A DNA stretch of 64,000 nucleotides from Camelimonas lactis (GCF_004342915.1 NZ_SLWL01000001.1:558001-622000), one strand, 5' to 3'. Shown: positions 26,523 through 35,679, numbered from the stretch's first letter. Numbers and translations are program-made. The notes: generated by a model from the sequence alone, not told the origin.

Positions 26523-27497
26523 TCAGCGTGGGCTGGCTGGCGCGCGGTTTTGCTGCGACGCGCCGTCCTGCTTCGTCTCCTGTTTCGTTTCCTGCTTCGC
26601 TTCTTGCGGCCTGTCGCCGGCCTGATTGTTGTTGCCCTGATTGATGTACACGGTGGCGGTCATGCCCGCGACGAGGTTCACGCCGTCCGGCGCCGGGTCA
26701 AGCCTGATGCGCACGGGGATGCGCTGGGCAAGGCGCACCCAGCTGAAGGTAGGGTTGATATTGGCCAGCAGTCCGGAGCCGATGGTGCGTTCGCGATCCT
26801 CGATGCCGGCGGCGATGCTTTCCACATGACCATGAAGGGGCGTCGGCTGGCCCATCAGCCAGATGGTGGCGCTATCGCCCACATGAACGCGGTTGAGCTT
26901 GGTTTCTTCCAGATAGGCTTCCACGCGCAGGGAATCGGTGTCGATCAGGGCGACCTTCGCCGCGCCGGCGGCGACATAGTCGCCAGGGCGCACGGTGAAA
27001 TTGGTAATGACGCCGGTGACCGGGGCGCGAACTTCCGAACGCTCCAGATTGAGCTTCGCCAGATCGCGGGCGGCGGTCGCCTGTTGCACCGCCGCGGCGG
27101 CGCTGTCCAGCGCCAGCTGCGCCTGCTCGGTTTTCTGCTGCGAAACCACGTCCCCCAGCTTTTCATAACGCTTCAGCTCGCGCGCCGCCTGCTCCAGCGT
27201 CGCCCGGCCGCCGGCCAGCGCGGCCTCCGACTGGCGCAGGGCGATGGCGAAACGGGCGGGATCGATGCGAAACAGCACCTCGCCGGCTTTCACGGGCTGG
27301 TTGTCCTGCACCAGCACCTCGCTCACCAGGCCGGAGACATCGGGCGCCACGCCGACGATATCAGCGCGCACCTTGGCGTCGCGGGTCCAGGGATCGCTCA
27401 TGTAATGGCTCCACAGGGCGCGCCCGGCGAAAAACGCCGCGACGCACATGAGGAGGGTGACAAGGACGCGCGCCAGGCCGCGCAACGAAAAGCTCAT
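26523..27497 (-). CDS. HlyD/EmrA-like efflux adaptor (membrane fusion protein)
   Basis: A 324-residue periplasmic adaptor anchored by one N-terminal helix (about residues 7-27). Barrel-sandwich halves appear at DVSGLVSEVLVQDNQPVKAG (about 52-71) and VRAPVTGVITNFTVRPGDYV. Between them lies an alpha-hairpin coiled coil (about 85-150). The C-terminal tail is repetitive and polar (EAKQETKQETKQDG). In the aaeXAB/fusaric-acid type of system it links the inner-membrane pump to an outer-membrane channel. Its ATG overlaps the DUF1656 stop (ATGA). No outer-membrane factor gene is in the window. Confidence 0.9.
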   Translation of the reverse strand: MSFSLRGLARVLVTLLMCVAAFFAGRALWSHYMSDPWTRDAKVRADIVGVAPDVSGLVSEVLVQDNQPVKAGEVLFRIDPARFAIALRQSEAALAGGRATLEQAARELKRYEKLGDVVSQQKTEQAQLALDSAAAAVQQATAARDLAKLNLERSEVRAPVTGVITNFTVRPGDYVAAGAAKVALIDTDSLRVEAYLEETKLNRVHVGDSATIWLMGQPTPLHGHVESIAAGIEDRERTIGSGLLANINPTFSWVRLAQRIPVRIRLDPAPDGVNLVAGMTATVYINQGNNNQAGDRPQEAKQETKQETKQDGASQQNRAPASPR

Positions 27498-27703
27498 GAC
27501 AGCCACCACCGTGACAGATTGAAAACACCCAGAAGCAGGACAACGTAAAGCGCGATGTCGAACAGGCCCCGATGCCAGACCAGGGCGTAGAAGCCCGCCC
27601 AGGCGAGCGCCCGGCGCACCAGCAGGCTGACGGCGAGCGTCGCCAGCATCAGCACCAGCAGCGTCGGCACATAGACGCCGTAAATGTCGATTTCTCCGGT
27701 CAT
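27494..27703 (-). CDS. DUF1656 (AaeX-like) small membrane protein
   Basis: A 69-residue DUF1656 protein with two membrane helices (about 10-30 and 44-64). The start TGEIDIYGVYVPTLLVLML is characteristic. It regularly accompanies FUSC/AaeB pumps and HlyD adaptors, and its role is unknown. Four-base ATGA overlaps join it to both the FUSC gene and the adaptor gene, so all three are translationally coupled. Confidence 0.92.
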   Translation of the reverse strand: MTGEIDIYGVYVPTLLVLMLATLAVSLLVRRALAWAGFYALVWHRGLFDIALYVVLLLGVFNLSRWWLS

Positions 27704-29856
27704 ACGGCGCCCACTTCCTGAGGCAGTTCGGTTTTCTGGCGCAAATCCCCGGTCGCGGCGGCGCCCGCCGCATCCGTCGCGAACACCGCCAGCGGCGGCG
27801 GCGCCTGCGGGCACACGATGCGGCGCAGGCCGACCAGCGCGTCCAGCGCGCGGCGCGCGGCGGCGTCGCGATCGGCCCGGGTCATCATCATGGCATGGTC
27901 GATGGCCTGAACCAGGGCGTCGGGCGCCGGGACCAGCCGGTCCCTCGCCTCGCGGGCGCGGTAGAGCGCCGCAACGCCCTGGAGCACGGCGTCATAGGCG
28001 GCGACCCTGGCCGGGGATTGCTGGCGGCGGGCCTTTTGCAGTTCGATGATGTTGAAGCCGACGCGCACCTCGGAATAGCCGTCAACTTTCGCCAGTTCGC
28101 GGTCGCCCAGCGTCGCAAGACGCGGCACCAGCTGGCCGAGCCTGTCCAGCATGCGGCCGGCGAGCCGCTGCGGATCATCCCGCCGGTAGCCGGCGGCCGC
28201 GTCGGCGAGATCGCGCCAGCCGGCGCGCACCAGCCGCCAGGCGGCGATCTCCGCCCCGAAGGGGCGGGTGGCGACGTACCAGAGATACGCGAACAGCAGG
28301 CCAGCGACGGCGGCGGCGCTCTGGTTGATGAAACTGGCGAAGTCCGCCTCATAGCGGTTCTCCATGGCGACGAATGACGCGGTGTTGGTGGCCAGCATCA
28401 GCCCCAGCATGGTGTATTGCGGCCGCGACATCAGCAGGCCGATCACCAGGAAAGGCGGGGCGAACACCAGCGCCAGCATCTCAAAATCATGGATCGCCGG
28501 CAGGATCGCGAACAGGTAGACCGCCGCCACCAGCACGCTCACGCTGGTCCAGATGGTCATGAAGCGGGCCTGGGCCGCCGGTTGGTCCAGGGCGCCGAAA
28601 AAGCAGCAGGCCACCGCCGTCATCATCACCGCGCCGCCGCCGGCGGACCAGCCGGTGGCGATCCAGAAGGCGGAGGCGAGCAGCGTCGCCGCCACACAGG
28701 TGACGGCGTAAAACAGCATCATGCCGTAGTCGTAGTGGCGCACCGTGCGCACCACCTGGCGATGGCGGAAGCGCGGACGCCACGGGCCCTGCCCGCCGAT
28801 ATCCTGCATCAGGGCGAGGCAGTCGCTCCACAAAGCGACAATCTCCCCCAGCCGGTCCAGGGCGCTGCCCTGGACGAGGTCGCGCCAGGTTTGCGGAACG
28901 TCGCGGCGCAGGGCGCGAATGTCGGCGAGGATGGCGTCCGCGGCGTCGGGGTCGCCATTGCGACCGCCAGCGAACCAGGCCGTTGCCCGCGCCAGCAGCG
29001 CCGACAGGTCCGGGGGCAGGGCGGGCGCCTGGTCTTCCGGCATCGCCGCCGGACTGGCCTCCGCCATCGTCTCCGGCGTCGCCACATCGTCCGTCCGCAG
29101 CGCATGCAGCCGGTCCGCGAGGGAGGAGAGCAGGGGCAGCAGCATCATGAGCCGGCCGCGCAACTCGCGCGCGGGACGCGCGAGATCGCGGGTCGTGGCG
29201 TCGAAGGCGAGCTGGGTGATCAGCATGTCGAGCCCGCCAATGTCGGCGGCCAGCTTCTGCCGGCGCAGGGGCGTCATCGGCAACGCGCCCTCGCCCCGCA
29301 GGATCTCCGTCGCCCAGGAGGCGGCGTCGTCGATCCAGCTGCTGACGGAACTGGAGAGCACGCCGCGCATGCTGGTGGGAAAGACGAGGGTTCCCACCAT
29401 CGTGGCGCAGGTGATGCCAAGAATGATCTCCTCGCTGCGGGCCACGGCCACGTCAAAGATGGTCTGCGGCGCGCTGACGGCGGGCAAAGCGATGATCGGC
29501 AGGCTGTAGCCGGCAAGCATGAAGATGTAGCTGCGCGGCGTGCGAATCATCAGCGAGATGTAAAGCAGCGCGCCGGTCCACAGGGCGACGACCAGGCTCA
29601 GCAGTTCCGGCGAGTCGACGAGCAATGGCACGAAGAACACCGAGGCGCTGGCGCCGATCAGGGTGCCGAGCGCCCGGTAGAGGCCTTTGGCCGCGGTGGC
29701 GCCCGACAGGGGGTTGGAGACGATGTAAACCGCCGCCATGGCCCAGTAGGGACGCGACAGGTCGAACGCCAGCGCGATGTAAAGCGCCAGCATGGCGGCG
29801 AGAAAGGCCTTGCCGGAGAAAAGCCACTCCCGGAGGGTGGGCATGTCAGCCGTCAC
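27700..29856 (-). CDS. FUSC-family (AaeB-like) aromatic-acid efflux pump
   Basis: A 718-residue inner-membrane protein with two blocks of membrane helices (about residues 14-165 and 375-520), each followed by a cytosolic region, as in AaeB and fusaric-acid resistance proteins. DLSRPYWAMAAVYIVSNPLS near residue 31 is a family motif. It exports hydroxylated aromatic acids and similar toxic weak acids. I keep the GTG start at 29856 because GGAG lies six bases upstream; the ATG at 29844 has no site. It overlaps the upstream MarR gene by 11 bases and the DUF1656 gene by four. Confidence 0.9.
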   Translation of the reverse strand: MTADMPTLREWLFSGKAFLAAMLALYIALAFDLSRPYWAMAAVYIVSNPLSGATAAKGLYRALGTLIGASASVFFVPLLVDSPELLSLVVALWTGALLYISLMIRTPRSYIFMLAGYSLPIIALPAVSAPQTIFDVAVARSEEIILGITCATMVGTLVFPTSMRGVLSSSVSSWIDDAASWATEILRGEGALPMTPLRRQKLAADIGGLDMLITQLAFDATTRDLARPARELRGRLMMLLPLLSSLADRLHALRTDDVATPETMAEASPAAMPEDQAPALPPDLSALLARATAWFAGGRNGDPDAADAILADIRALRRDVPQTWRDLVQGSALDRLGEIVALWSDCLALMQDIGGQGPWRPRFRHRQVVRTVRHYDYGMMLFYAVTCVAATLLASAFWIATGWSAGGGAVMMTAVACCFFGALDQPAAQARFMTIWTSVSVLVAAVYLFAILPAIHDFEMLALVFAPPFLVIGLLMSRPQYTMLGLMLATNTASFVAMENRYEADFASFINQSAAAVAGLLFAYLWYVATRPFGAEIAAWRLVRAGWRDLADAAAGYRRDDPQRLAGRMLDRLGQLVPRLATLGDRELAKVDGYSEVRVGFNIIELQKARRQQSPARVAAYDAVLQGVAALYRAREARDRLVPAPDALVQAIDHAMMMTRADRDAAARRALDALVGLRRIVCPQAPPPLAVFATDAAGAAATGDLRQKTELPQEVGAV

Positions 29857-30304
29857 GGGCGGCTCCGTTCTGGCTCGCGGCGGTTTCGATGGCCTTCAGC
29901 ACGCGCATGGTCGCTTCCAGATCGCTGGCGGGCATGCCCGCCAGCGTCGCGGCGCGGGCGCCGTTCAGCGCCGCTTCGATCTTGCCGGCCAGTTGCTCGC
30001 CATCGCCCGTCAGCCAGATGGCGTTGGCGCGGCGGTCTTCCGGGTGGGGACGCCGCTCGACAAGGCCGGCGTCGGCAAGCTGGTCGAGCAGACGGACCAG
30101 CGAGGCGCCTTCGATGCCAATGCGGGCGGCCAGGGTGATCTGGCGGACGCCGCCGCCAAGCCGGCTGACCCAGATCAGCGGCGTGGCCAGCGCTTCCGAC
30201 AGGCCCAGCGACTTCAGCTCCGCCTCGGCGATGCGCCGCCACTGCCGCCCGCTCTGGAGCAGTTGCGAGGTTAATGCGCGTCGGAGGGCGTCGTCACGGG
30301 TCAT
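29846..30304 (-). CDS. MarR-family regulator of the efflux operon
   Basis: A 152-residue MarR-type winged-helix protein. The DNA-binding region shows LAARIGIEGASLVRLLDQLA and the wing GLVERRPHPEDRRANAIWLT, the conserved DxR motif. MarR proteins repress efflux genes and are released by phenolic ligands. It is the first gene of a four-gene operon. A TAGT/ACTA half-site pair lies just upstream (about 30315-30328) and may be its operator. ATG at 30304 is preferred over GTG at 30310, although neither has a strong ribosome binding site. Confidence 0.9.
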   Translation of the reverse strand: MTRDDALRRALTSQLLQSGRQWRRIAEAELKSLGLSEALATPLIWVSRLGGGVRQITLAARIGIEGASLVRLLDQLADAGLVERRPHPEDRRANAIWLTGDGEQLAGKIEAALNGARAATLAGMPASDLEATMRVLKAIETAASQNGAARDG

Positions 30305-30528
30305 GCCCACCAGTTAGTAGCCAAACTATCAGCAGGCAAACCAATTCAGCCATGCGAAAAACGCATGTGAATGGCAGCTGATCCCGCCGCGCCATGCGTG
30401 CGGCGCGGCGCGCCGTTCGATATGTCAGTTCCGGCCGCTAGGACGGTAGCTATGTCCGCGCCTGGCGGGCATCGGAGCGCGCGACGGCGAAGGCGGGCGG
30501 CCGCCAGCGCTTCCGCCCGCCCGGCCGC

Positions 30529-30771
30529 CTATTCCGGCGCGCCGGGGGCGATTTTCGCCAGCGACACCAGCAGCCGCTCGCGCAGGTCGCGCAATTCGGC
30601 GTAGCGCTCGAAATGGGGCGTGTTGTCGAGCAGGGCCCGGGTGACGTCGCCTGGATCGTTGTTGAACTGCACCAGGATGGCGCGATTGTTCTCCCGGATT
30701 TTGTCCCGGGTTTCCTGAAGCTCCTGGTCAATATCCCTGAGCTCGGCCCTGAGCGCCTCTTCATCGATCAT
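30529..30771 (-). CDS. Small coiled-coil protein of unknown function
   Basis: An 80-residue, highly charged helical protein. Residues 3-30 (EEALRAELRDIDQELQETRD and on) have heptad spacing typical of a coiled coil. GGGAGG lies seven bases before the ATG at 30771, and codon use matches the surrounding genes. I do not recognise a family. It is 136 bases downstream of the amidase gene on the same strand. Confidence 0.65.
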   Translation of the reverse strand: MIDEEALRAELRDIDQELQETRDKIRENNRAILVQFNNDPGDVTRALLDNTPHFERYAELRDLRERLLVSLAKIAPGAPE

Positions 30772-30907
30772 GGTCTGCCTCCCTGTCGCCGCCGTCATTG
30801 CTGGCTGGACATGCGCGACGGCGGCGCATGCTTCAGGCGGGGCATGCCTGCCTCCACCTGACGGTTCTCTGGCGGGCCGCTGTCCCGGCAGATCGCTTCC
30901 TGACAGG

Positions 30908-32308
30908 TCAGAGCGTGGGATGGCGCCTGTGCCAGTCCGTATGGCTCTGGAAAGCATGGCCGGCGGCGACAAGCCTGGCCTCATCGAAATGCCGGCCCAC
31001 CAGCTGGAAGCCGATGCAGCCGCCATTGGCCGCCGCGCCGGCGGGCAGGGTGATGGTCGGGCTGCCGGTCATGTCGAACGGGCAGTTGAAACGCAGCACC
31101 CCCTGGAGAACCGAAGGATCGCTGACAATGCTGGCCATTTTCGCCAGCGTCGGCGCCGCGAAAGCGAGCGTTGGCATGGCGATCAGGTCGGTATCTCCGA
31201 ACAGGGCGCGGAGCTGGCCGCGAAAAGCCTCCCGCCGCAGCACGATCTTCTGGTAATCGACCGCCGACAGCTTCAGCCCCAGCTCGATGAAGCCGGCGAG
31301 GCCAGGGCCGTAAGCCGCCTTGTGGGTCGGATACAGGTTCTCATGGGCCACCGCCGTTTCAATACCGCAAAGGGGCGTCCAGTCGTCGACCACCGGCGTG
31401 GGGTCTGGAAAGCCGATCTCGCGGATTTCCGCCCCAAGCCGGGCCAGCGTTCGCAGCGCCTCATCGAAGGTCGCGCCGGTTTCTTCATCGACGCCCTGGC
31501 TGACGAGGCGGTGGTCGACGCCAATGGTCATGCCGCGCAGATCGTCGCGGAGACCGGCGAGATAATCCGGCACGGGTTCGGGCGCGGCGGTCGGATCCTT
31601 CGGATCGGCGCCGGCGATGGCGCCGAGCATGGCCCCGCAATCGACGGCGCTGCGGGCCATCGGCCCGATGTGATCAAGGGTGGCCGCCAGTTCAAACGCG
31701 CCGTAACGGCTGACCCGGCCCCAGGTCGGCTTGAGACCCGTGACGCCGTTGCACGAGGAAGGGAGACGGATGGAACCGCCCGTATCGGTGCCAATGGCGC
31801 CGTAACAGAGGCCAGCCGCCGTCGCCACGCCCGAGCCACTGGAGGAAACGCCGGTCCAGAGGTCGGGGTTCCACGGGTTGACCGGCGGATCGATGTCAGG
31901 ATGGTGCAGGCCAAGCGCGCCTTCGGTCTGTTGCAGCTTGCCGAGGATCACCGCCCCGGCCGCGCGCAGCCGCGCCACTACGGTTCCATCTTCTGACGGC
32001 CGGTTCTCCCGCAGCAGGGGCATGCCGTGGGCGGTCGGCGTATCTTTCATCCAGCACAAATCTTTCACGGCCACCGGAACGCCGTGCAACGGGCCGCGCC
32101 ACCTGCCTTCCGCAATTTCCTGTCCGGCGATCCGCGCGGCGGCCAGCGCCGCCTCCGCCGTGACGGTGGAGAAACTTTTCAACGCGCCGTCCAGGCGGCT
32201 GATGCGATCGAGCGCCGCGTTGGTGACCTCCACCGGCGAAAGGCGCCGCGCGCGGATCTGTTCGCCAAGCTCAACCAGTCCCAGAAATTGTGGATCGTTG
32301 TCAGCCAT
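30908..32308 (-). CDS. Amidase signature family hydrolase
   Basis: A 466-residue amidase-signature enzyme. The Ser-cisSer-Lys triad can be placed: K82 in VAVKD, the cis-serine in GVSSSGSGVA (about 155-157) and the nucleophile S179 in GTDTGGSIRLPSS. Members hydrolyse amides such as indole-acetamide, mandelamide or nylon oligomers, or transamidate Gln-tRNA as GatA. The absence of gatC and gatB neighbours argues against GatA. GGGGGGAG precedes the ATG at 32308. The substrate is unknown. Confidence 0.9.
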   Translation of the reverse strand: MADNDPQFLGLVELGEQIRARRLSPVEVTNAALDRISRLDGALKSFSTVTAEAALAAARIAGQEIAEGRWRGPLHGVPVAVKDLCWMKDTPTAHGMPLLRENRPSEDGTVVARLRAAGAVILGKLQQTEGALGLHHPDIDPPVNPWNPDLWTGVSSSGSGVATAAGLCYGAIGTDTGGSIRLPSSCNGVTGLKPTWGRVSRYGAFELAATLDHIGPMARSAVDCGAMLGAIAGADPKDPTAAPEPVPDYLAGLRDDLRGMTIGVDHRLVSQGVDEETGATFDEALRTLARLGAEIREIGFPDPTPVVDDWTPLCGIETAVAHENLYPTHKAAYGPGLAGFIELGLKLSAVDYQKIVLRREAFRGQLRALFGDTDLIAMPTLAFAAPTLAKMASIVSDPSVLQGVLRFNCPFDMTGSPTITLPAGAAANGGCIGFQLVGRHFDEARLVAAGHAFQSHTDWHRRHPTL

Positions 32309-32506
32309 GTCTCCCCCCGAACCAGTTATCAGGGACCGAGCCTGACACACCGTCACGGCGTGGACAAACCCCACCATGTTCACAGAGACGCGGTCTGGAG
32401 GCGCGGTCTGGAGGCGCGGTCTGCGGCGGGATTTTCCTTGCCCGCAGCGATGGGGCGAAAGAAGATGCGCCCCTCACAAGGACAACCAACGGGCGGGGCA
32501 ACGTTC

Positions 32507-33469
32507 ATGACAGGGCAATTTGGCGCGCAATCCACGACCGATGACGTGCTCGCGGGCATCGATCTGACGGGCAAACGTTTTCTCATCACCGGCGTATCGG
32601 CGGGCCTGGGGGTGGAAACCGCCCGGTCGCTCGTGGCGCGCGGCGCCGACGTGGTTGGCGCGGCGCGCGATCTGGACAAGGCGGAGCGCGCCACGGCGGA
32701 CGTGCGCGCGGCCGCCGGAAAGAGCGGCGGCAGTCTCGAACTCGCCGAACTGGATCTGGCTTCGCTGGCCAGCGTCCGCGCCTGCGCCGACCGGCTGCTG
32801 GCGGACGGTCGGCGGTTCGACGTGGTGATCGCCAACGCCGGCGTGATGACCACGCCTTTCGGCCATACGGCGGATGGCTTCGAAACCCAGTTTGGCGTCA
32901 ATCACCTGGGCCATTTTGTTTTCGTCAATCGCGTGGCCCCGCTGATCCGCGATGGCGGACGCTTCGTCAGCCTGTCGTCGTCGGCGCACCGCCTGTCGGA
33001 CGTGGATCTGGATGATCCGAATTTTGAGCGCACCGAATACGACCGCTGGGGCGCCTATGGCCGCTCAAAAACCGCCAACGCCCTGTTCGCGGTGGAGTTT
33101 GACCGTCGCCACCGAGATCGCGGTGTCCGCGCCTGTTCGTTAATGCCGGGCATGATCCAGACGGAGCTGGGCCGGCACATGCGCCCCGAAGATCGGGAAG
33201 CCCTGAAAGTCCGCGCCAACGCCGCGGCGGAAGCCGGCGGGCCAGCGCCGGTCTACAAGACAGTTCCGCAGGGAGCGGCGACCTCGGTCTGGGCGGCCGT
33301 TGTTGCGGACGCCGGGCAGATTGGCGGACGATACTGTGAAAATTGCCAGGTGGCCGAAGTTGTCGATGACAGTCGCCGCCGTGACGGCGTGCGCTCCTGG
33401 GCGCTTGACGCCGAGAGCGCCAGGCAGCTGTGGGCGAAAAGCGAAGAAATGACAGGCGAGCGTTTCTGA
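32507..33469 (+). CDS. Short-chain dehydrogenase/reductase
   Basis: A 320-residue SDR of the retinol-dehydrogenase/WW-oxidoreductase-like group. The cofactor motif TGVSAGLG lies near residue 27, followed by NAGVM, SLSSSAH and the catalytic YGRSK. RFLITG and NHLGHFVFVN are also typical. Length is on the long side for an SDR because of a C-terminal extension (about 240-320) with two cysteines (YCENC). The ATG at 32507 has only a weak ribosome binding site. It is divergent from the amidase gene. Substrate unknown, probably NADP(H)-dependent. Confidence 0.88.
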   Translation: MTGQFGAQSTTDDVLAGIDLTGKRFLITGVSAGLGVETARSLVARGADVVGAARDLDKAERATADVRAAAGKSGGSLELAELDLASLASVRACADRLLADGRRFDVVIANAGVMTTPFGHTADGFETQFGVNHLGHFVFVNRVAPLIRDGGRFVSLSSSAHRLSDVDLDDPNFERTEYDRWGAYGRSKTANALFAVEFDRRHRDRGVRACSLMPGMIQTELGRHMRPEDREALKVRANAAAEAGGPAPVYKTVPQGAATSVWAAVVADAGQIGGRYCENCQVAEVVDDSRRRDGVRSWALDAESARQLWAKSEEMTGERF

Positions 33470-33812
33470 AACAGAAGGCTGTTGCCCCCCGGCGCCGCCC
33501 TCCGTAGCTGCGGTTGCCAGAAGCTGCTGGCCACGGGGCTCTGGCCAGTACAGGTCGCCAAAGCAGACGGACGAGGCAGATAGGCGGCCTCGTCCGGGGT
33601 CAATTACGTTCAGCCCCGCCAAGAAGACCGTTTGCGGTCGCCCGTGATTGAAGCAGGGGCTTCGCGCCTGTTGAACGGCGCCGCGAATTCCTGTCGGACT
33701 GGAAGACGCCTTCCCTGGGCTGGCCGACCATTTCAGGTCCTGCCGATCTGCGTGGAGTTTTTTGTCCGGGATTTAAAGAAGCGGGGGCGCCTGTACGCCC
33801 CCGCGCGGCCGG
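33470..33812. other. Non-coding gap between convergent genes
   Basis: Between the SDR gene and the convergent KGG gene I see no gene. The KGG terminator occupies the right end. A GC-rich run just after the SDR stop has no T-run. Confidence 0.4.
33775..33804 (-). terminator. Intrinsic terminator of the KGG gene
   Basis: GCGGGGGCG (33781-33789) pairs with CGCCCCCGC (33796-33804). On the minus strand the hairpin is followed by TTCTTT. It starts 9 bases after the KGG stop. Confidence 0.8.
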
Positions 33813-34040
33813 TCAGCGTTGCCCGCCGCGATCGTGCGCGCCGCGGCCGCCCCCGTGGCTATGTTCGCCGCCCTTGCGGCCGGCCTGCGAGGCAAGCTCC
33901 CGGTCCCTGGAGAAGCTCCGCTCCCCGGCCGGGACGCTCGCTCCGCCCTTCGCGGAAATTTCGCGCTGTTTCTGATCATCCATGCCGGCAAAGCCGCGGC
34001 CCTCGCCGCCGCCTTGTTTACCGCCCTGTTGGTTGGCCAT
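33813..34040 (-). CDS. KGG-motif stress-induced protein
   Basis: A 75-residue hydrophilic protein with the KGG signature of the GsiB/con-10 group: GFAGMDDQKQREISAKGGAS and RELASQAGRKGGEHSHGG. It is rich in Gly, Gln, Arg and Ser, probably disordered and LEA-like, and expected to protect cells under desiccation or osmotic stress. A perfect AAAGGAGG lies five bases before the ATG. An EcfG-like promoter and a strong terminator make it a single-gene stress unit. Confidence 0.9.
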   Translation of the reverse strand: MANQQGGKQGGGEGRGFAGMDDQKQREISAKGGASVPAGERSFSRDRELASQAGRKGGEHSHGGGRGAHDRGGQR

Positions 34041-34076
34041 GTCATCCTCCTTTAAAACTGGCAGGTGAACTGACTG

Positions 34077-34101
34077 AACAAGACGCGGCGGCCGATGTTC
34101 C
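34077..34101 (-). promoter_or_regulatory. EcfG-like promoter of the KGG gene
   Basis: On the minus strand, GGAAC (34101-34097), 16 bases, TGTT (34080-34077). This matches the EcfG general-stress consensus at all but one position. The KGG start codon is 37 bases downstream. Confidence 0.6.
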
Positions 34102-34691
34102 CATGTGAAATCGGGTCATTGTGCAACAAACAACAGGAGATTCTTGTTATTTCTGGTCGCAGCTGACGCAATTTTATAGCCGCGAACGAACCGGCGCGGG
34201 GCGTCGTATTTTCCATGGCCAACGCTGAATACCTGGTGGCAATTTCGGGGACTATTTCAAGTCGTCGGGACTTGCCCGCCGCGCCGGACGGGGTTCCACG
34301 ACTTCAAACGGGCAGGCGTCGGCTTGTTTCTCGCGGGTGTGCAGTCTCGGCCAAAGGTCTGCGCGAACTCTGGCGCTACGGACAACCGCGAGGGAAGGAA
34401 CGCGCCGCCGAGGTTGAAGGGCGGGGCTGTAACCCAGGCCGACGGAAACGCCTGGACCACCGGGGTCATCTCCGACGCCCGCCCGCAACGCGGCTTGCGG
34501 GGCCGGCAATCAAAGGACACGGGTCCCCTGACGCGTCTGAAAACGACACGTCGCCATCGCCACCCGGTCTATCATCCGGGAGCGTGCACGGTGTTTACAA
34601 GAGGGGCGAGAGTTTGGCCGGTAATCAACCAGCCTCGGCTCCGCATGCGGCGCCGTTCCGTTCCGGGGCTCTGGCTAACCCCTTGATATAA
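34102..34691. other. Unexplained non-coding interval before tRNA-Pro
   Basis: About 590 bases without a recognisable gene. From 34250 to 34690 both strands carry fairly long open frames (for example minus strand 34257-34520 and plus strand 34324-34686). None has a ribosome binding site or a known family. It may hold a structured RNA or a decayed gene, and the tRNA-Pro transcript must end within it. Confidence 0.4.
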
Positions 34692-34768
34692 TGGTCGGAG
34701 TGAGAGGATTTGAACCTCCGACCCCCTCGTCCCGAACGAGGTGCGCTACCAGGCTGCGCTACACTCCG
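34692..34768 (-). tRNA. tRNA-Pro (anticodon CGG)
   Basis: The cloverleaf is complete: acceptor CGGAGTG with CACTCCG, D-arm GCGC...GCGC, anticodon stem CCTCG/CGAGG with loop TTCGGGA (anticodon CGG), T-arm GAGG-TTCAAAT-CCTC, discriminator A and an encoded CCA at 34692-34694. It reads CCG codons, frequent in this GC-rich genome. Confidence 0.97.
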
Positions 34769-34798
34769 ACTTGTCAGCGTCGCCGCCAACGTGGCTGC

Positions 34799-34827
34799 CT
34801 TATAGCGACGCCCGCGGGTCCCTGCAA
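34799..34827 (-). promoter_or_regulatory. Promoter of tRNA-Pro
   Basis: On the minus strand, TTGCAG (34827-34822), exactly 17 bases, TATAAG (34804-34799). The predicted start is about 23 bases before the tRNA 5' end. Confidence 0.6.
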
Positions 34828-35159
34828 GCGGGGCGCGGCAGGTTTTCGACAGCCGTGCGCCGGCGTTCCGCCATCACCCGAAAAACATTGATATTTGCGC
34901 CGCGCAGCATCCCATGGCGGCTGGGGATATCTGCGGTCGCTGCGGTGGCTTCGGCCGGCGTGGTCCAGCCCGCTTGATTGGCGAGGCGCTTGGAGGCGCC
35001 CCCGCTGCTGGCGTGGACAAAAACAGGCGTGTGCGCTGCCGCACCAACAGCAGGGCCACCGGGCGGCATTGTCGGTGCGCCACCTTAATGACGGCGCAAC
35101 ACCCTGATGCTGTTAACAAACCGTTAGGCATTTGGGTCGAAGGAATGTCAGCGCTGGTG
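34828..35159. other. Non-coding gap
   Basis: Between the tRNA-Pro promoter and the EcfG-like promoter at 35160 I see no credible gene. Overlapping open frames on both strands lack ribosome binding sites and family resemblance. Confidence 0.4.
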
Positions 35160-35185
35160 GGAACAAGGAGACAGGCCGGGGCGTT
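35160..35185 (+). promoter_or_regulatory. Perfect EcfG-type promoter
   Basis: GGAAC (35160-35164), 17 bases, CGTT (35182-35185): an exact match to the alphaproteobacterial general-stress consensus. The start codon of the small membrane protein is 78 bases downstream. Confidence 0.65.
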
Positions 35186-35262
35186 GCGCCCCTGTCTTGC
35201 GCACATCGCCGCCGCTCTTTCCGGGCGGCGAGCCGTTGGCGGGAAGTTGTGGAGGTTGAACC

Positions 35263-35487
35263 GTGTCAGCAACGGTTTTGGGCAGTTTCATGGTTGTGGC
35301 CGCGAGCATTGGCGTTGTCGCCCTGCTGATTTTCCTGCTTCCCTTTCCCCGCGTGGCGCGCGCCAGCATGTGCGCCTTGACGGTGATGTGCGGCCTGATC
35401 TGGGGCGCCGATCAGGTGCGCCTGGCGTCGCTGGCCGAGCCAGCGCAACTGGCGATGGTGCGGCTGGCGCCCGGCGCGCGCCTGTAA
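35263..35487 (+). CDS. Small two-helix membrane protein, stress-promoter linked
   Basis: A 74-residue protein with two membrane helices (about 5-26 and 33-50) and a short hydrophilic C-terminus. GGAGG lies seven bases before the GTG start. I do not recognise a family. The exact EcfG-like promoter upstream suggests it is made in the general stress response. Residues between the helices (FPRVARAS) put two positive charges in the loop, so both termini probably face the periplasm by the positive-inside rule. Confidence 0.65.
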   Translation: MSATVLGSFMVVAASIGVVALLIFLLPFPRVARASMCALTVMCGLIWGADQVRLASLAEPAQLAMVRLAPGARL

Positions 35488-35640
35488 CCATTGTGGCCTG
35501 ACGCCGGATGCGCCGTCGGCGGCGGCCGGCCGATGGCGCCATCGTGGGCAGACCGCGCTTCCCGCCCGGGGCCACTTATCGCTGGGCTGCCCGGCGCGTG
35601 GCGTTATACACAGCCGCCCTAAATTGCCCGCCGTCCCAGA

Positions 35641-35668
35641 TTGCCAGGATAACAACCCCGGCTTATGT
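35641..35668 (+). promoter_or_regulatory. Possible promoter of tRNA-Gln
   Basis: TTGCCA (35641-35646), 16 bases, TTATGT (35663-35668). The start site would lie only a few bases before the tRNA, so this is a weak assignment. Confidence 0.3.
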
Positions 35669-35679
35669 TTCGCGCCAGT

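Noticed and set aside
30908-32308. GatA subunit of Glu/Asp-tRNA amidotransferase
   Set aside because: No gatC or gatB next to it. It stands among unrelated catabolic genes.
33819-34055. Hydrophobic plus-strand frame opposite the KGG gene
   Set aside because: The KGG gene has a perfect ribosome binding site, promoter and terminator. The antisense frame has none.
34691-34891. Small plus-strand frame starting MVGVRGFEPPTPSSRTR
   Set aside because: This is the familiar false protein read from the antisense strand of a tRNA gene, here tRNA-Pro.
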